Shown: positions 1 to 7,580, counted from the first letter of the stretch. The stretch: 43,814 nt of DNA from an uncultured Erysipelotrichaceae bacterium (GCA_902788735.1 CADALJ010000006.1:1-43814), one strand, 5' to 3'. Made by a program: numbers and translations. Notes: generated by a model from the sequence alone, not told the origin.

Positions 1-54
1 GATGATTATGTGTTTGACACCAGTTTCTCAATTTTATATGAGCAAGTAATATAG
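1..54 (+). CDS. 3' end of an unidentified gene (partial)
   Basis: The window opens inside a reading frame that runs 17 codons to a TAG stop at 52-54 and ends in YEQVI. The frame looks coding (mixed hydrophobic and acidic residues), and a promoter follows six bases later. In related Firmicutes era and recO often precede glyS, but too little remains to assign it. No function is claimed. Confidence 0.5.
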   Translation, partial: DDYVFDTSFSILYEQVI

Positions 55-59
55 AAATC

Positions 60-88
60 TTGACAAGTATAAAAAAAAAGATTATATT
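60..88 (+). promoter_or_regulatory. glyS promoter
   Basis: TTGACA (60-65) and TATATT (83-88) are separated by 17 bases, a sigma-A type promoter. It starts right after the upstream stop codon, so transcription should begin near 95, immediately before the T-box leader. Confidence 0.7.
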
Positions 89-94
89 TAATTC

Positions 95-232
95 ATAAGT
101 GTGATGACGGGTGTGGAAAGCCAAGAGCAGTATAGATTAAAGACGATTCTTCTAGAATAAGTAAGGTGGAACCGCGGAGTTATAACTTCGTCCTTACATA
201 ATTCTAGAAGTTTTTAATTTTAGGAGGAAATT
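95..232 (+). promoter_or_regulatory. Glycine T-box leader of glyS
   Basis: The T-box core AAGGTGGAACCGCG lies at 163-176, and its pairing partner TCCTTAC at 191-197 forms the antiterminator bulge helix that reads the uncharged tRNA 3' end. A 10-bp helix, 149-158 with 201-210, extends it and is followed by a T run (211-215), giving a terminator. A small hairpin (146-150 with 154-158) competes for the 5' strand of that helix. Only about 50 bases lie between the predicted transcription start and this region, so stem I must be very short. A GGG/GGT stretch at 109-112 could be the Gly specifier; that is a guess. Family knowledge: uncharged tRNA-Gly would allow read-through into glyS. Confidence 0.85.
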
Positions 233-1603
233 ATGGAAAAATTAACAATGGAAAAATTAGTAAATTATTGTAAGCAATATGGCTTTATATTTCAAGGAAG
301 TGAAATATATGGTGGTCTTGCTAATACATGGGATTATGGTCCTTTAGGAAGTAGATTAAAAAATAATATTAAAGATTCATGGAGAAAAAGATTTATACAA
401 GAAAGACCTAATGCTTATGAAGTAGATGCAGCTATCTTAATGCATCCAAGAGTTTGGGAAGCTAGTGGTCACGTAGGAAGTTTCTCAGATCCATTAATAG
501 ATTGTAAAAATTGTAAAATGAGACATAGAGTTGATAATTTAATTGATGAATATGACCCTGAAGCCCATGCTGATGGTATGAGTCAAGATGAGATGATGAA
601 TTATATTAGAGAACACAAAGTACCATGTCCAAAATGTGGAAAAAGTGATTTTACTGATATAAGACAATTTAACTTAATGTTTGAAACTCATAGAGGTGTT
701 GTTGAAGATGGTAAAAATAAAGTTTATTTAAGACCAGAAAATGCACAAGGTGAGTATGTTAACTTCTTAAATGTTCAAAGAACTATGAGATGTAAATTAC
801 CATTTAGTATAGGTCAAATTGGTAAGGCATTTAGAAATGAAATAACTCCAGGTAATTTTACTTTTAGAACAATTGAATTTGAACAAATGGAATATCAAAC
901 TTTTTGTAAAGAAGGAACAGATAGTGATCTATATAAATACTTTAAAGAATATGGTAGAAAGTATTATATTGATTTAGGTATACCTGAAGAAAAACTTAGA
1001 TATCATGATCATGAAAAGTTAGCTCACTATGCTAAAGAAGCTTGCGATATTGAATATAACTTCTGTTTTGGATGGGGAGAAGTAAATGGTACTCATAATA
1101 GAACTAATTTCGATTTAGGAAGACATCAAGAATATTCTAAGATATCTCAAGAATATTTAGATCCTGAAACAAATGAAAAGTTTATTCCATATATTATTGA
1201 ATCTACATATGGATGTGATAGAACTACTTTAGCTATTTTAGATAATAGTTATTGTGAAGAAGAATTAGAAAATGGAGAAACAAGAGAAGTTATGAAGTTT
1301 ATTCCATATCTTGCTCCATATAAAGTATGTGTATTACCACTTGCTAAGAAATATCATGGTGAGAAAGCAACAGAAATATATAATATGTTTTCTAAATATT
1401 TTATGACTACATATGATGAATCAGGAAGTATAGGAAAACGTTATAGAAGACAAGATGCTATTGGAACACCTTGGTGTGTTACTGTAGATGATGAAACTAT
1501 TAATAATGGTACTGTTACTGTTAGAGATAGGGATACAATGGAACAAATTACATTAAAAATAGAAGATGTTATTGACTATGTAAAAGAAAGAATAAATTTT
1601 TAA
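233..1603 (+). CDS. glyS: Glycyl-tRNA synthetase, alpha2 type
   Basis: Class II synthetase that charges tRNA-Gly with glycine in the cytosol; 456 aa, the length of the single-chain eukaryote/archaea/mollicute-type enzyme and not the bacterial alpha2-beta2 form. Visible marks are the N-terminal RGFIFQGSEIYGG-like segment (YGFIFQGSEIYGGL, from residue 16), class II motif 1 near residues 63-88 ending in GHVGSFSDPL, paired cysteines (CKNC and CPKC) that probably hold zinc, the glycine-site segment RPENAQGEYVNF, motif 2 (AFRNEITPGNF) and motif 3 (YGCDRTTLAIL). The start has an AGGAGG 5 bases upstream. Expression is under the glycine T-box just upstream. It is monocistronic, closed by a terminator overlapping its stop codon. 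Confidence 0.98.
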   Translation: MEKLTMEKLVNYCKQYGFIFQGSEIYGGLANTWDYGPLGSRLKNNIKDSWRKRFIQERPNAYEVDAAILMHPRVWEASGHVGSFSDPLIDCKNCKMRHRVDNLIDEYDPEAHADGMSQDEMMNYIREHKVPCPKCGKSDFTDIRQFNLMFETHRGVVEDGKNKVYLRPENAQGEYVNFLNVQRTMRCKLPFSIGQIGKAFRNEITPGNFTFRTIEFEQMEYQTFCKEGTDSDLYKYFKEYGRKYYIDLGIPEEKLRYHDHEKLAHYAKEACDIEYNFCFGWGEVNGTHNRTNFDLGRHQEYSKISQEYLDPETNEKFIPYIIESTYGCDRTTLAILDNSYCEEELENGETREVMKFIPYLAPYKVCVLPLAKKYHGEKATEIYNMFSKYFMTTYDESGSIGKRYRRQDAIGTPWCVTVDDETINNGTVTVRDRDTMEQITLKIEDVIDYVKERINF

Positions 1604-1618
1604 TTCTTTCTTTTTTTG
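1582..1618 (+). terminator. Terminator overlapping the glyS stop codon
   Basis: AAAAGAAAGAAT (1582-1593) pairs with ATTCTTTCTTTT (1603-1614) and runs into a T tract. The 5' arm is the last coding stretch of glyS, and the TAA stop lies in the loop and the start of the 3' arm. Confidence 0.8.
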
Positions 1619-1648
1619 TAAATTGACAAAAGAATGGCTAATAATTTA

Positions 1649-1678
1649 TTGAAAACTTGTTAATAACTATAATATAAT
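1649..1678 (+). promoter_or_regulatory. Promoter of the SipW surface cluster
   Basis: TTGAAA (1649-1654), 18-base spacer, TATAAT (1673-1678). It serves the peptidase gene at 1745 and probably the three genes behind it, which are spaced 12, 30 and 41 bases apart without an obvious terminator. Confidence 0.55.
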
Positions 1679-1744
1679 TTATGTGTAAAGATATATATAA
1701 CTGAGATATTTTTATATGATAAAAGGAATAAAAGAGGGAATAAT

Positions 1745-2893
1745 ATGAAGGTAAGGACAATTAAAAACTGGATTATATTAGTATTATTAACTGTTTATAT
1801 AGTTTTATATAAATTATTTATATTTGAAAACTATATGAAGTATTCTGAGTTTATTAGTGTTTCTTTTTTAGGAGTGGTATTAGCTTTAAGTATCATATTT
1901 TTAGGATATAGAAAAGATAAGACAACTATTCTAGGTAAAAATATATTTAAAGTAGTAATTTTTTATATATTACTGGCTTTCTTTATTATGTATGGAATGG
2001 GAATAATTGTAGGATTTTTAAAGAATGCATATTCAAGGAGTTTTATAAGCATATTTGAAAATACCTTTTCACCTATACTTACAATATTATTGGTTGAATT
2101 TATAAGATATATATTTATTTCTGCTAATAAAGATAAGAAAGCTATAATTACTATATTTACTGTTCTTTTAATACTATTTGAAATATTTACGACAGTTCGT
2201 GCATTTGATATTTCTGATTTAGCTGTAACTTTTAATGTTACTGCTACGGTAATTTTACCTTGTATATTTAAAAATATATTATTGAGTTATTTAGCATATC
2301 ACGTTGGCTATAGGATACCTATTGTTTATAGATTAGTAATGGATATTTATTTATTTGTTGTACCTATAGTACCCAGTTTAGGTGATTACGTAAACTCAAT
2401 GATATTAATATCCTTACCAATACTGATTTATATTAGTGTATGTGGGATAGTTGATGATGCACAAAATAGAGCCGAACCAGTATTTAATAAGAAAAGATTT
2501 ACAGTATGGGATATACCAGTTGCTATAGTACTTGTTACTTTAGTTGCTTTAATTTCTGGATTTTTTCCACATTATATGATTGGAATAGGATCTAATTCTA
2601 TGAAACCAGTAATTAGTAAGGGTGACGCTGTTGTATTAGAAAAAGTAAATGAAAAGACAAAATTAAAAAAAGGTGATATAATAGCTTATAATAATGGTAA
2701 GTTAATAATAGTACATAGAATTCATAAAATTACAGGTAATGAACAGAGAAAAACTTATATTATGAAAGGTGATGCTAATAATGGTACTGATCCTCGTCCT
2801 GTATCAAGAAATCAAATACAGGGAGTTGTTAAATTAAGAATACCTTATATAGCTTGGCCTACAGTCTGGTTAACAGAACTATTTAATAGATAG
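1745..2893 (+). CDS. SipW/Sec11-type signal peptidase I with multi-TM N-terminus
   Basis: Membrane serine protease predicted to remove signal peptides from exported proteins (family S26B). The C-terminal third (from about residue 278) is the peptidase domain: GIGSNSMKP with the likely nucleophile Ser285, IIVHRI with His324 where bacterial LepB would have Lys (the ER/archaeal/SipW hallmark), and KGDANNGTDP with candidate Asp residues. The first ~250 residues hold about eight hydrophobic helices not found in Bacillus SipW (about 190 aa), so this is an enlarged form. A GAGGG ribosome site precedes the ATG. Just downstream lie two genes (3590, 5151) whose N-termini look like SipW-class signal peptides, so they are its likely substrates. 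The function of the extra helices is unknown. Confidence 0.88.
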   Translation: MKVRTIKNWIILVLLTVYIVLYKLFIFENYMKYSEFISVSFLGVVLALSIIFLGYRKDKTTILGKNIFKVVIFYILLAFFIMYGMGIIVGFLKNAYSRSFISIFENTFSPILTILLVEFIRYIFISANKDKKAIITIFTVLLILFEIFTTVRAFDISDLAVTFNVTATVILPCIFKNILLSYLAYHVGYRIPIVYRLVMDIYLFVVPIVPSLGDYVNSMILISLPILIYISVCGIVDDAQNRAEPVFNKKRFTVWDIPVAIVLVTLVALISGFFPHYMIGIGSNSMKPVISKGDAVVLEKVNEKTKLKKGDIIAYNNGKLIIVHRIHKITGNEQRKTYIMKGDANNGTDPRPVSRNQIQGVVKLRIPYIAWPTVWLTELFNR

Positions 2894-2905
2894 GAGAGAT
2901 ATAAA

Positions 2906-3559
2906 ATGAAGGAGAATATAAAGGGCATATTATTTATAGTGGTTTCATTGATTTTAGGATTAGGAGCATATTATTTATATACTCATGATTTTGTTGGTTA
3001 TGCGCTTGTTGGTGCTACAGCGAGTGTGATATTAATTATATTTGGAATTATTTTTATCTTAAATAGTGGTGACCCAACAAAAATATATGAAAACAATATA
3101 AAGAATATTTTAAATACATTTGATTCCATTTTAGTTAAGAGTAATACAGTACCAAAATTAGTTGGACGTAATATTATTCTAGTGGAAGATATTGATGATA
3201 TGATTGATGCGCAGTTAGAGATTAGAAAACCTATTTGTTATTATAAGCAAACTGAGTCATGTTCATTTGTGCTTTTGGATGATAAAGAAGCTTATATTTA
3301 TATAGAAAAGTTAAATCAAGATGTAGTATCACCAATAGAAATAGAAATTGATTCTATCAAATTAAAACAAAAAAATTCAGAAGATTTAGATTCTGAAATG
3401 TTAAAAGACATAGAGAAGACTACGATAGTAAAACTATCTAATAAAAAAAGTTATAAGGTTTCTCCAATAAATAGAGTTGATAGGCCATATACTAAAGAAT
3501 CAAAAACTGAAGTAGAGGAAAATAAGAATTCAACTATTGAAGATATAGAAATTTTATAA
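2906..3559 (+). CDS. Two-TM protein with DUF5305-like C-terminal domain, SipW cluster
   Basis: Function unknown; 217 aa. Two membrane helices near the N-terminus (about residues 7-27 and 31-53) are followed by a soluble domain (about 60-140) containing IILVEDIDDMIDAQLEIRKP and a later YIYIEK. This resembles the C-terminal domain of the protein at 22115-23227 (IIIVAQDG..., GKPIIF, YKYVIK), so the two share a module. From memory it is like DUF5305 proteins, which often accompany S26B signal peptidases; a profile search would be needed to prove that. It starts 12 bases after the peptidase gene and is surely co-transcribed. It may be an accessory to the peptidase or its substrates (inference). 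The tail after residue 170 is acidic and low in complexity. Confidence 0.6.
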   Translation: MKENIKGILFIVVSLILGLGAYYLYTHDFVGYALVGATASVILIIFGIIFILNSGDPTKIYENNIKNILNTFDSILVKSNTVPKLVGRNIILVEDIDDMIDAQLEIRKPICYYKQTESCSFVLLDDKEAYIYIEKLNQDVVSPIEIEIDSIKLKQKNSEDLDSEMLKDIEKTTIVKLSNKKSYKVSPINRVDRPYTKESKTEVEENKNSTIEDIEIL

Positions 3560-3589
3560 TTTAAATAATAAACTAATAGGAGGGATAAG

Positions 3590-4375
3590 ATGAAGAAGAA
3601 AAGACTACGTTATAGTAGGAAAAGAATATTTATTGGCTTATTCCTTTTTTTATTTTTAATGGTTATAGGAGTAGGATATGCGTTAGTTACTACTAAATTA
3701 GAAGTAGATGGAATAGTACATGTTAAGGATGCTAGATGGGATGTGCAATTTAGTAATTTTCAACCAATTGCAGGTAGTGTTTTACCAATTTCTAATCCAA
3801 CTATAACAGATACTTCTATTAGTTTTTCTGCAAAAGTAGATGATATAGGAGATTTCTATGGATTCACAATTGATGTTACTAATCAAGGTACTATTAATGC
3901 AGATATAAGTGGTTTTTTATTTACACCAGATTTTTCTGATGTGGATTATATAGAATCTATTGTTGAATATTCTAATGGTATTCAAATAGAGGAAGGGGAT
4001 ATATTAGCTGCTGGTAAAACAAAAACAATTAAGGTCTTATTGAAATATAAAGATGATTTAAATGAAGAATTGTATCCAATAGAGGATCAATTATTTAATG
4101 TAGTTTTATCACTAGATTATGAGCAATATGTTGGAACTGAGAAAAATAAGATAGTACTTGATTCTAATGGAGAAGATGCTAGTGTAACTCCTAATGTATT
4201 AAAAAGAGACACTGGTAGTTATGCATTGGATCTACCAACTCCAATAAGAAATAATTATACTTTTGATGGATGGTATACAGCTAGGGATGGTGGAGATTTA
4301 GTTGATGATAATACATTGATTGATGATGATACAATATATTATGCTCATTGGAAATTGGATAGTAGTGGAGAGTAG
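3590..4375 (+). CDS. Exported SipW-class protein with an InlB-type B-repeat
   Basis: 261 aa surface or secreted protein. A strongly basic N-terminus precedes a membrane helix (about 13-30) ending in GVGYALVTTKLEVDG, the pattern of SipW-cognate (TasA/camelysin-like) signal peptides; cleavage is expected near Ala31. The middle (about 45-190) looks like a beta-rich fibre-type domain with a segment FTIDVTNQGTINADISGF, matched by FTFNTTYINGGSIDAKLGSF in the protein at 5151. The last ~55 residues form a Listeria/InlB B-repeat (YTFDGWYTARDGG and IYYAHWK), a module common in cell-surface proteins. No sortase signal is seen. It probably depends on the peptidase two genes upstream. Its role as a fibre or matrix subunit is inferred from TasA. 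Confidence 0.8.
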   Translation: MKKKRLRYSRKRIFIGLFLFLFLMVIGVGYALVTTKLEVDGIVHVKDARWDVQFSNFQPIAGSVLPISNPTITDTSISFSAKVDDIGDFYGFTIDVTNQGTINADISGFLFTPDFSDVDYIESIVEYSNGIQIEEGDILAAGKTKTIKVLLKYKDDLNEELYPIEDQLFNVVLSLDYEQYVGTEKNKIVLDSNGEDASVTPNVLKRDTGSYALDLPTPIRNNYTFDGWYTARDGGDLVDDNTLIDDDTIYYAHWKLDSSGE

Positions 4376-4416
4376 TTAGATAAAGATGAGCATTTATAAT
4401 AATATGGGAGGCAATT

Positions 4417-5106
4417 ATGGTAAAAATAGGTATTCCATTAAGATATAGTCATTTAGAAGATGGTAGAAGTATTTTGTATTTAGCTGAACAAGTTAGACGC
4501 ACTTTTCAAAAAGCAGGTGCTTTTATAATTCCAATTGTTCCAAATCAAGATGTAGATTATGCAAATACTAGATATAATGATCAAGTTGAATTGAGTGAAC
4601 AAGAAAAAAAAGAAGTAGATGAATATTTGGATTTAGTGGATGGTGTAGTATTTCCAGGTGGATTTAAAATAACAAAATATGATGAATATTTACTTGAAAG
4701 ATGTGTAGAAAGAGATATTCCAACTTTAGGAATTTGTTTAGGAATGCAGTTGATGAGTTGTTATAAAGAAAAGTACTATGTTTATCCTAATGATTCATTT
4801 ATAAATCATAAACAAGAAAATGATAATGAATTAACTCATAAGGTTATGATAAATAATGATTCTTGTTTATATAAAATATTGGAAAAGAACGAAATAATGG
4901 TTAATAGTTTTCATAAATATCATGCTAATCCTAATGAATTCTTTAGTGTTAGTGCAAAGAGTGAAGATGGATATATTGAGGCTATTGAATTGAAGGATAA
5001 AAAGTTCATTATGGGTGTACAATGGCATCCAGAGATTAGTTATGATTATGATGATGATTCGAAAAAAATAATAAATTATTTTCTTAGTAAATGTAAAATT
5101 AATTAA
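4417..5106 (+). CDS. Class I glutamine amidotransferase-like hydrolase (peptidase C26)
   Basis: 229 aa cytosolic enzyme of the gamma-glutamyl-gamma-aminobutyrate hydrolase (PuuD-like) branch. The triad is complete: nucleophile elbow GICLGMQ with Cys107, and WHPE with His204 and Glu206; the oxyanion segment is FPGGF. Family members split gamma-glutamyl amides to glutamate plus an amine, but the true substrate here cannot be read from sequence. It follows the B-repeat protein by 41 bases with a GGGAGG ribosome site and no terminator between, so it is probably in the SipW unit. It sits oddly between two surface-protein genes, with no polyamine gene near. Confidence 0.85.
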   Translation: MVKIGIPLRYSHLEDGRSILYLAEQVRRTFQKAGAFIIPIVPNQDVDYANTRYNDQVELSEQEKKEVDEYLDLVDGVVFPGGFKITKYDEYLLERCVERDIPTLGICLGMQLMSCYKEKYYVYPNDSFINHKQENDNELTHKVMINNDSCLYKILEKNEIMVNSFHKYHANPNEFFSVSAKSEDGYIEAIELKDKKFIMGVQWHPEISYDYDDDSKKIINYFLSKCKIN

Positions 5107-5131
5107 ATAGATATATAAATAGTTTGCATTG

Positions 5132-5140
5132 TGATATAAT
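5132..5140 (+). promoter_or_regulatory. Extended -10 promoter before the Cys-rich gene
   Basis: TGATATAAT with no clear -35. Transcription would begin near 5147, four bases before the ATG at 5151 and about 20 before the ATG at 5168, so it matters for which start is used. Confidence 0.5.
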
Positions 5141-5150
5141 CAATATATGA

Positions 5151-5930
5151 ATGATAGGAGGTTTTTTATGGAAAATCAAGGTCAACAATTTGAATATCAC
5201 AATAATATTGTTAGTTTTATTATTGGTATTAGTTTCAATAACAATAGGTTATGCAGTTTTATCAACATCATTTAATGTTGTTGGTACATCTACAATTGCA
5301 GGTAAATGGTGTGTTGGGCCTAAATGTGGAACAGGAAATAGTGCATGTGATAATATTAGCACATGTCAAAATCCTCCAATTGAATGTCCAAATAATGATT
5401 GTATAATCACTGATTGTGATAAAAATCCATCTTTATGTAATTGTGATTCAAATTCTTTTGAATGTGCTGGGCCAACTGCAATAGATTGTACACAAGATCC
5501 TGATAAATCCGATTCAACAAAATGTGTTTGTGATGCAAATGGTTCATGTAAACCTATGGCACAAGTGTGGTTAATTGGAGAATCTATATATTTTAGAAAT
5601 ACATTAAATGAGCCAGGTGATGTATTTACATTTAATACTACTTATATAAATGGAGGTAGTATAGATGCAAAACTTGGATCATTTACTAAGAGTACATTAA
5701 ACGAAACAGCACAACAATTTTTAACATATGAAGTTAAAAATGCTGATGGTTCTCTAATTGAAAATAATGAACCTTTAAATGTAGGAGATTCACATACTTA
5801 TAGAGTAACAGTTACATATAAAAATGTAGATGTATTACCAACATCAGAGCAAATTGATTTAATAAATGAAGTGGCTAATGGTCATGTAGGGGCTACTTCG
5901 ACATTTACAGCTAATTATGTACAAAAATAA
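5151..5930 (+). CDS. Exported SipW-class protein with a 14-Cys module; N-terminal frame conflict
   Basis: 259 aa as read from 5151. A hydrophobic segment (about 16-35) ends in TIGYAVLSTSFNVVG, closely like GYALVTTKLEVDG in the neighbour at 3590, so it is a second probable SipW substrate. Residues 54-133 contain 14 cysteines in pairs and CxC steps, very unusual for this genome. Residues ~138-259 resemble the fibre-type domain of the neighbour. The start is doubtful: ATG 5151 has no ribosome site, while a perfect AGGAGG (5156-5161) precedes ATG 5168, which is in another frame and stops after 35 codons. Removing one base (G5171) would give MKIKVNNLN fused to the rest. So this is a recent frameshift, an assembly error, or a leaderless start at 5151. 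It is closed by a strong terminator. Confidence 0.75.
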   Translation: MIGGFLWKIKVNNLNITIILLVLLLVLVSITIGYAVLSTSFNVVGTSTIAGKWCVGPKCGTGNSACDNISTCQNPPIECPNNDCIITDCDKNPSLCNCDSNSFECAGPTAIDCTQDPDKSDSTKCVCDANGSCKPMAQVWLIGESIYFRNTLNEPGDVFTFNTTYINGGSIDAKLGSFTKSTLNETAQQFLTYEVKNADGSLIENNEPLNVGDSHTYRVTVTYKNVDVLPTSEQIDLINEVANGHVGATSTFTANYVQK

Positions 5931-5932
5931 AG

Positions 5933-5955
5933 GCTAGAATTCTAGCTTTTTTTTT
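5933..5955 (+). terminator. Terminator after the Cys-rich gene
   Basis: The palindrome GCTAGAATTCTAGC (5933-5946) is followed by nine or so T residues. Confidence 0.85.
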
Positions 5956-5963
5956 GTTATAAT
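5955..5963 (+). promoter_or_regulatory. Extended -10 promoter abutting a terminator
   Basis: TGTTATAAT begins inside the T tract of the preceding terminator; the next start codon is at 5985. Confidence 0.55.
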
Positions 5964-5984
5964 AAGGAACCAATAGGTGATGCT

Positions 5985-6947
5985 ATGACTAAAAAAGAAA
6001 TAGAAAAAATAATCGATTATCTTAGTATTAAGGGATGTTTTAGTAGTTGTTTTAATGGTTATTCTAAGATGTATAGTATGACTACTGAAAATATTAGTGG
6101 TTTTCTTAATAAACATGATTTAAAAGATAAAAAAGTATTAACGGTAGCTGGTAGTGGTGATCAAAGATATAATTGCTATTTAAATGGTGCAAAAGAAGTA
6201 GTTTGTTTTGATGTTAATCCACTTGCAGAACTTCATATGAGATTAAAGGATACTGCTATGCAAGAGTTGAATTATACAGACTTTCTTAAATTCTTTGGTG
6301 TTATTATTGATAGTAGTGGTAATAATTTTTTAAATTTTGATATTTTTAATAAGTTTAAAAGATATTTAGATAATGATGTTTATTTATTTTATGACTTTTT
6401 AATTAATAAGTTTAGGAAGACTCCTTTACAAAATGCTTATGAAGATTTTTTATATAATTATACTACTATAAGAGAATTTGATGATTACATTGTTAAGAGT
6501 AATTTTATGAAGATTGCTAATAGTATAGGTGATAAAGATATTAAATTTTTGAATGTTAATGTAGCTAATCTACCGGAAGTATTAGATGGAGAAAAATTTG
6601 ATATGATACTTTTATCTAATATTAGTGACTATATTCATTATATTTATCCATATCCAGAAAACCATATGAAGAAATATAAAGAATTAGTGGATAAATTAGT
6701 TGATAATTTATATGATGGGGGTATTATTCAATTAGGATATATATATTCCAATTATGACGATTGTAAGCGATATGATGATTATAGTAAATTCCGTTTTGAT
6801 GAAAGTAGAAATAAGTATTTTCCATTTACTAAGTATTTTGTTGAAAATGTTCATTCATATTATGGTGGTAGAAAATATGATAAGGTTATTACTTACCAGA
6901 AAAATTTAAAGATTAAAGTATATAATATAGTGCAAAGAAAGTGGTGA
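5985..6947 (+). CDS. SAM-dependent transferase, DUF3419/BtaA-like
   Basis: 320 aa. A Rossmann SAM-binding site is visible: VLTVAGSGDQ (residues 51-60), then the acidic end of strand 2 in VVCFDVNP (Asp76), and FDMILLSNISDYIHY around residue 210 in the position of motif IV. The layout and the QxxY/N-rich start recall DUF3419 proteins, relatives of S-adenosylmethionine 3-amino-3-carboxypropyl transferases, but substrate and reaction are unknown. It has its own promoter and an AGGTGA ribosome site, and it ends in TGA four bases before the next gene, with which it is co-transcribed. Confidence 0.6.
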   Translation: MTKKEIEKIIDYLSIKGCFSSCFNGYSKMYSMTTENISGFLNKHDLKDKKVLTVAGSGDQRYNCYLNGAKEVVCFDVNPLAELHMRLKDTAMQELNYTDFLKFFGVIIDSSGNNFLNFDIFNKFKRYLDNDVYLFYDFLINKFRKTPLQNAYEDFLYNYTTIREFDDYIVKSNFMKIANSIGDKDIKFLNVNVANLPEVLDGEKFDMILLSNISDYIHYIYPYPENHMKKYKELVDKLVDNLYDGGIIQLGYIYSNYDDCKRYDDYSKFRFDESRNKYFPFTKYFVENVHSYYGGRKYDKVITYQKNLKIKVYNIVQRKW

Positions 6948-6951
6948 TATT

Positions 6952-7524
6952 ATGAAATATGCAATTTTAACTTTATATGATGGAAAACATGTTGATGAAA
7001 TAATTAAGGATGGAAGATTTTCTGTTGTTAGAAAAAAATTACCTATTTATGCAGAAGCATCTCAGGGATATTATAATGAGCTTTACATAAGCGGTTATCG
7101 TAATGTAGTTGGCATGTATTATAAAAATCCAGAAACTAATAAAGATTTTCCATTTATGTTAGAAGAAATAAGTACACGTGTTTTTGAAGATATTGTTACA
7201 GGAATTCATATTTCTCAAAAGGCAATAATGAAAGGTGTAGCAGTAAATCGTTATGCGGCAATAAATAATTATTTGAGTGGAAGTCAGTATATATCTTGCG
7301 ACGCTAATTCTGTTGCTCAATATTTAAAAGAAATGAATAAAAATGATATGCATATATATAAGGAAAAACTACAAAATTTAGGCGATATATTGGTTGAATG
7401 TTATTATGAATCGAAAAGGCAAGAAAAAGAAGAACAACTTGCAAAGGAAAGACAATTTCGAAAAAGTATGGAAGATGAGAACTATATAAGACAGTTTATT
7501 AAAAATAGAAATAAGGATAATTAA
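6952..7524 (+). CDS. Hypothetical protein, helical basic C-terminus
   Basis: 190 aa, not recognised. The first ~100 residues look like a compact alpha/beta domain (MKYAILTLYDGKHVD, then GYRNVVGMYYKNPETNKDF). From about residue 135 the chain is charged and helical with a Lys/Glu/Arg-rich tail, perhaps a coiled coil. There is no signal peptide or membrane helix. It begins 4 bases after the transferase gene, so the two are probably made together; a role linked to the transferase is only inference. Confidence 0.65.
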   Translation: MKYAILTLYDGKHVDEIIKDGRFSVVRKKLPIYAEASQGYYNELYISGYRNVVGMYYKNPETNKDFPFMLEEISTRVFEDIVTGIHISQKAIMKGVAVNRYAAINNYLSGSQYISCDANSVAQYLKEMNKNDMHIYKEKLQNLGDILVECYYESKRQEKEEQLAKERQFRKSMEDENYIRQFIKNRNKDN

Positions 7525-7551
7525 AAAAATATTGTTTAATAGTAAAAAGTG

Positions 7552-7580
7552 TTGACAAATAAGAGTTTTTATAATAAAAT
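7552..7580 (+). promoter_or_regulatory. infC operon promoter
   Basis: TTGACA (7552-7557), 17-base spacer, TAAAAT (7575-7580). Transcription should start near 7587. Confidence 0.7.

Noticed and set aside
14-40. TTGACA at 14-19 as the glyS promoter
   Set aside because: It lies inside the upstream coding tail and lacks a properly spaced -10 box; the pair at 60-88 is much better.
5933-5946. Palindromes between genes as insertion-sequence ends or attachment sites
   Set aside because: They are followed by T runs and lie at gene ends; no transposase, integrase or target duplication was seen.
6945-6947. Mycoplasma-type code with TGA as Trp
   Set aside because: TGA ends several genes here (6945, 25077, 42480) and Trp is written TGG throughout, including in conserved positions.
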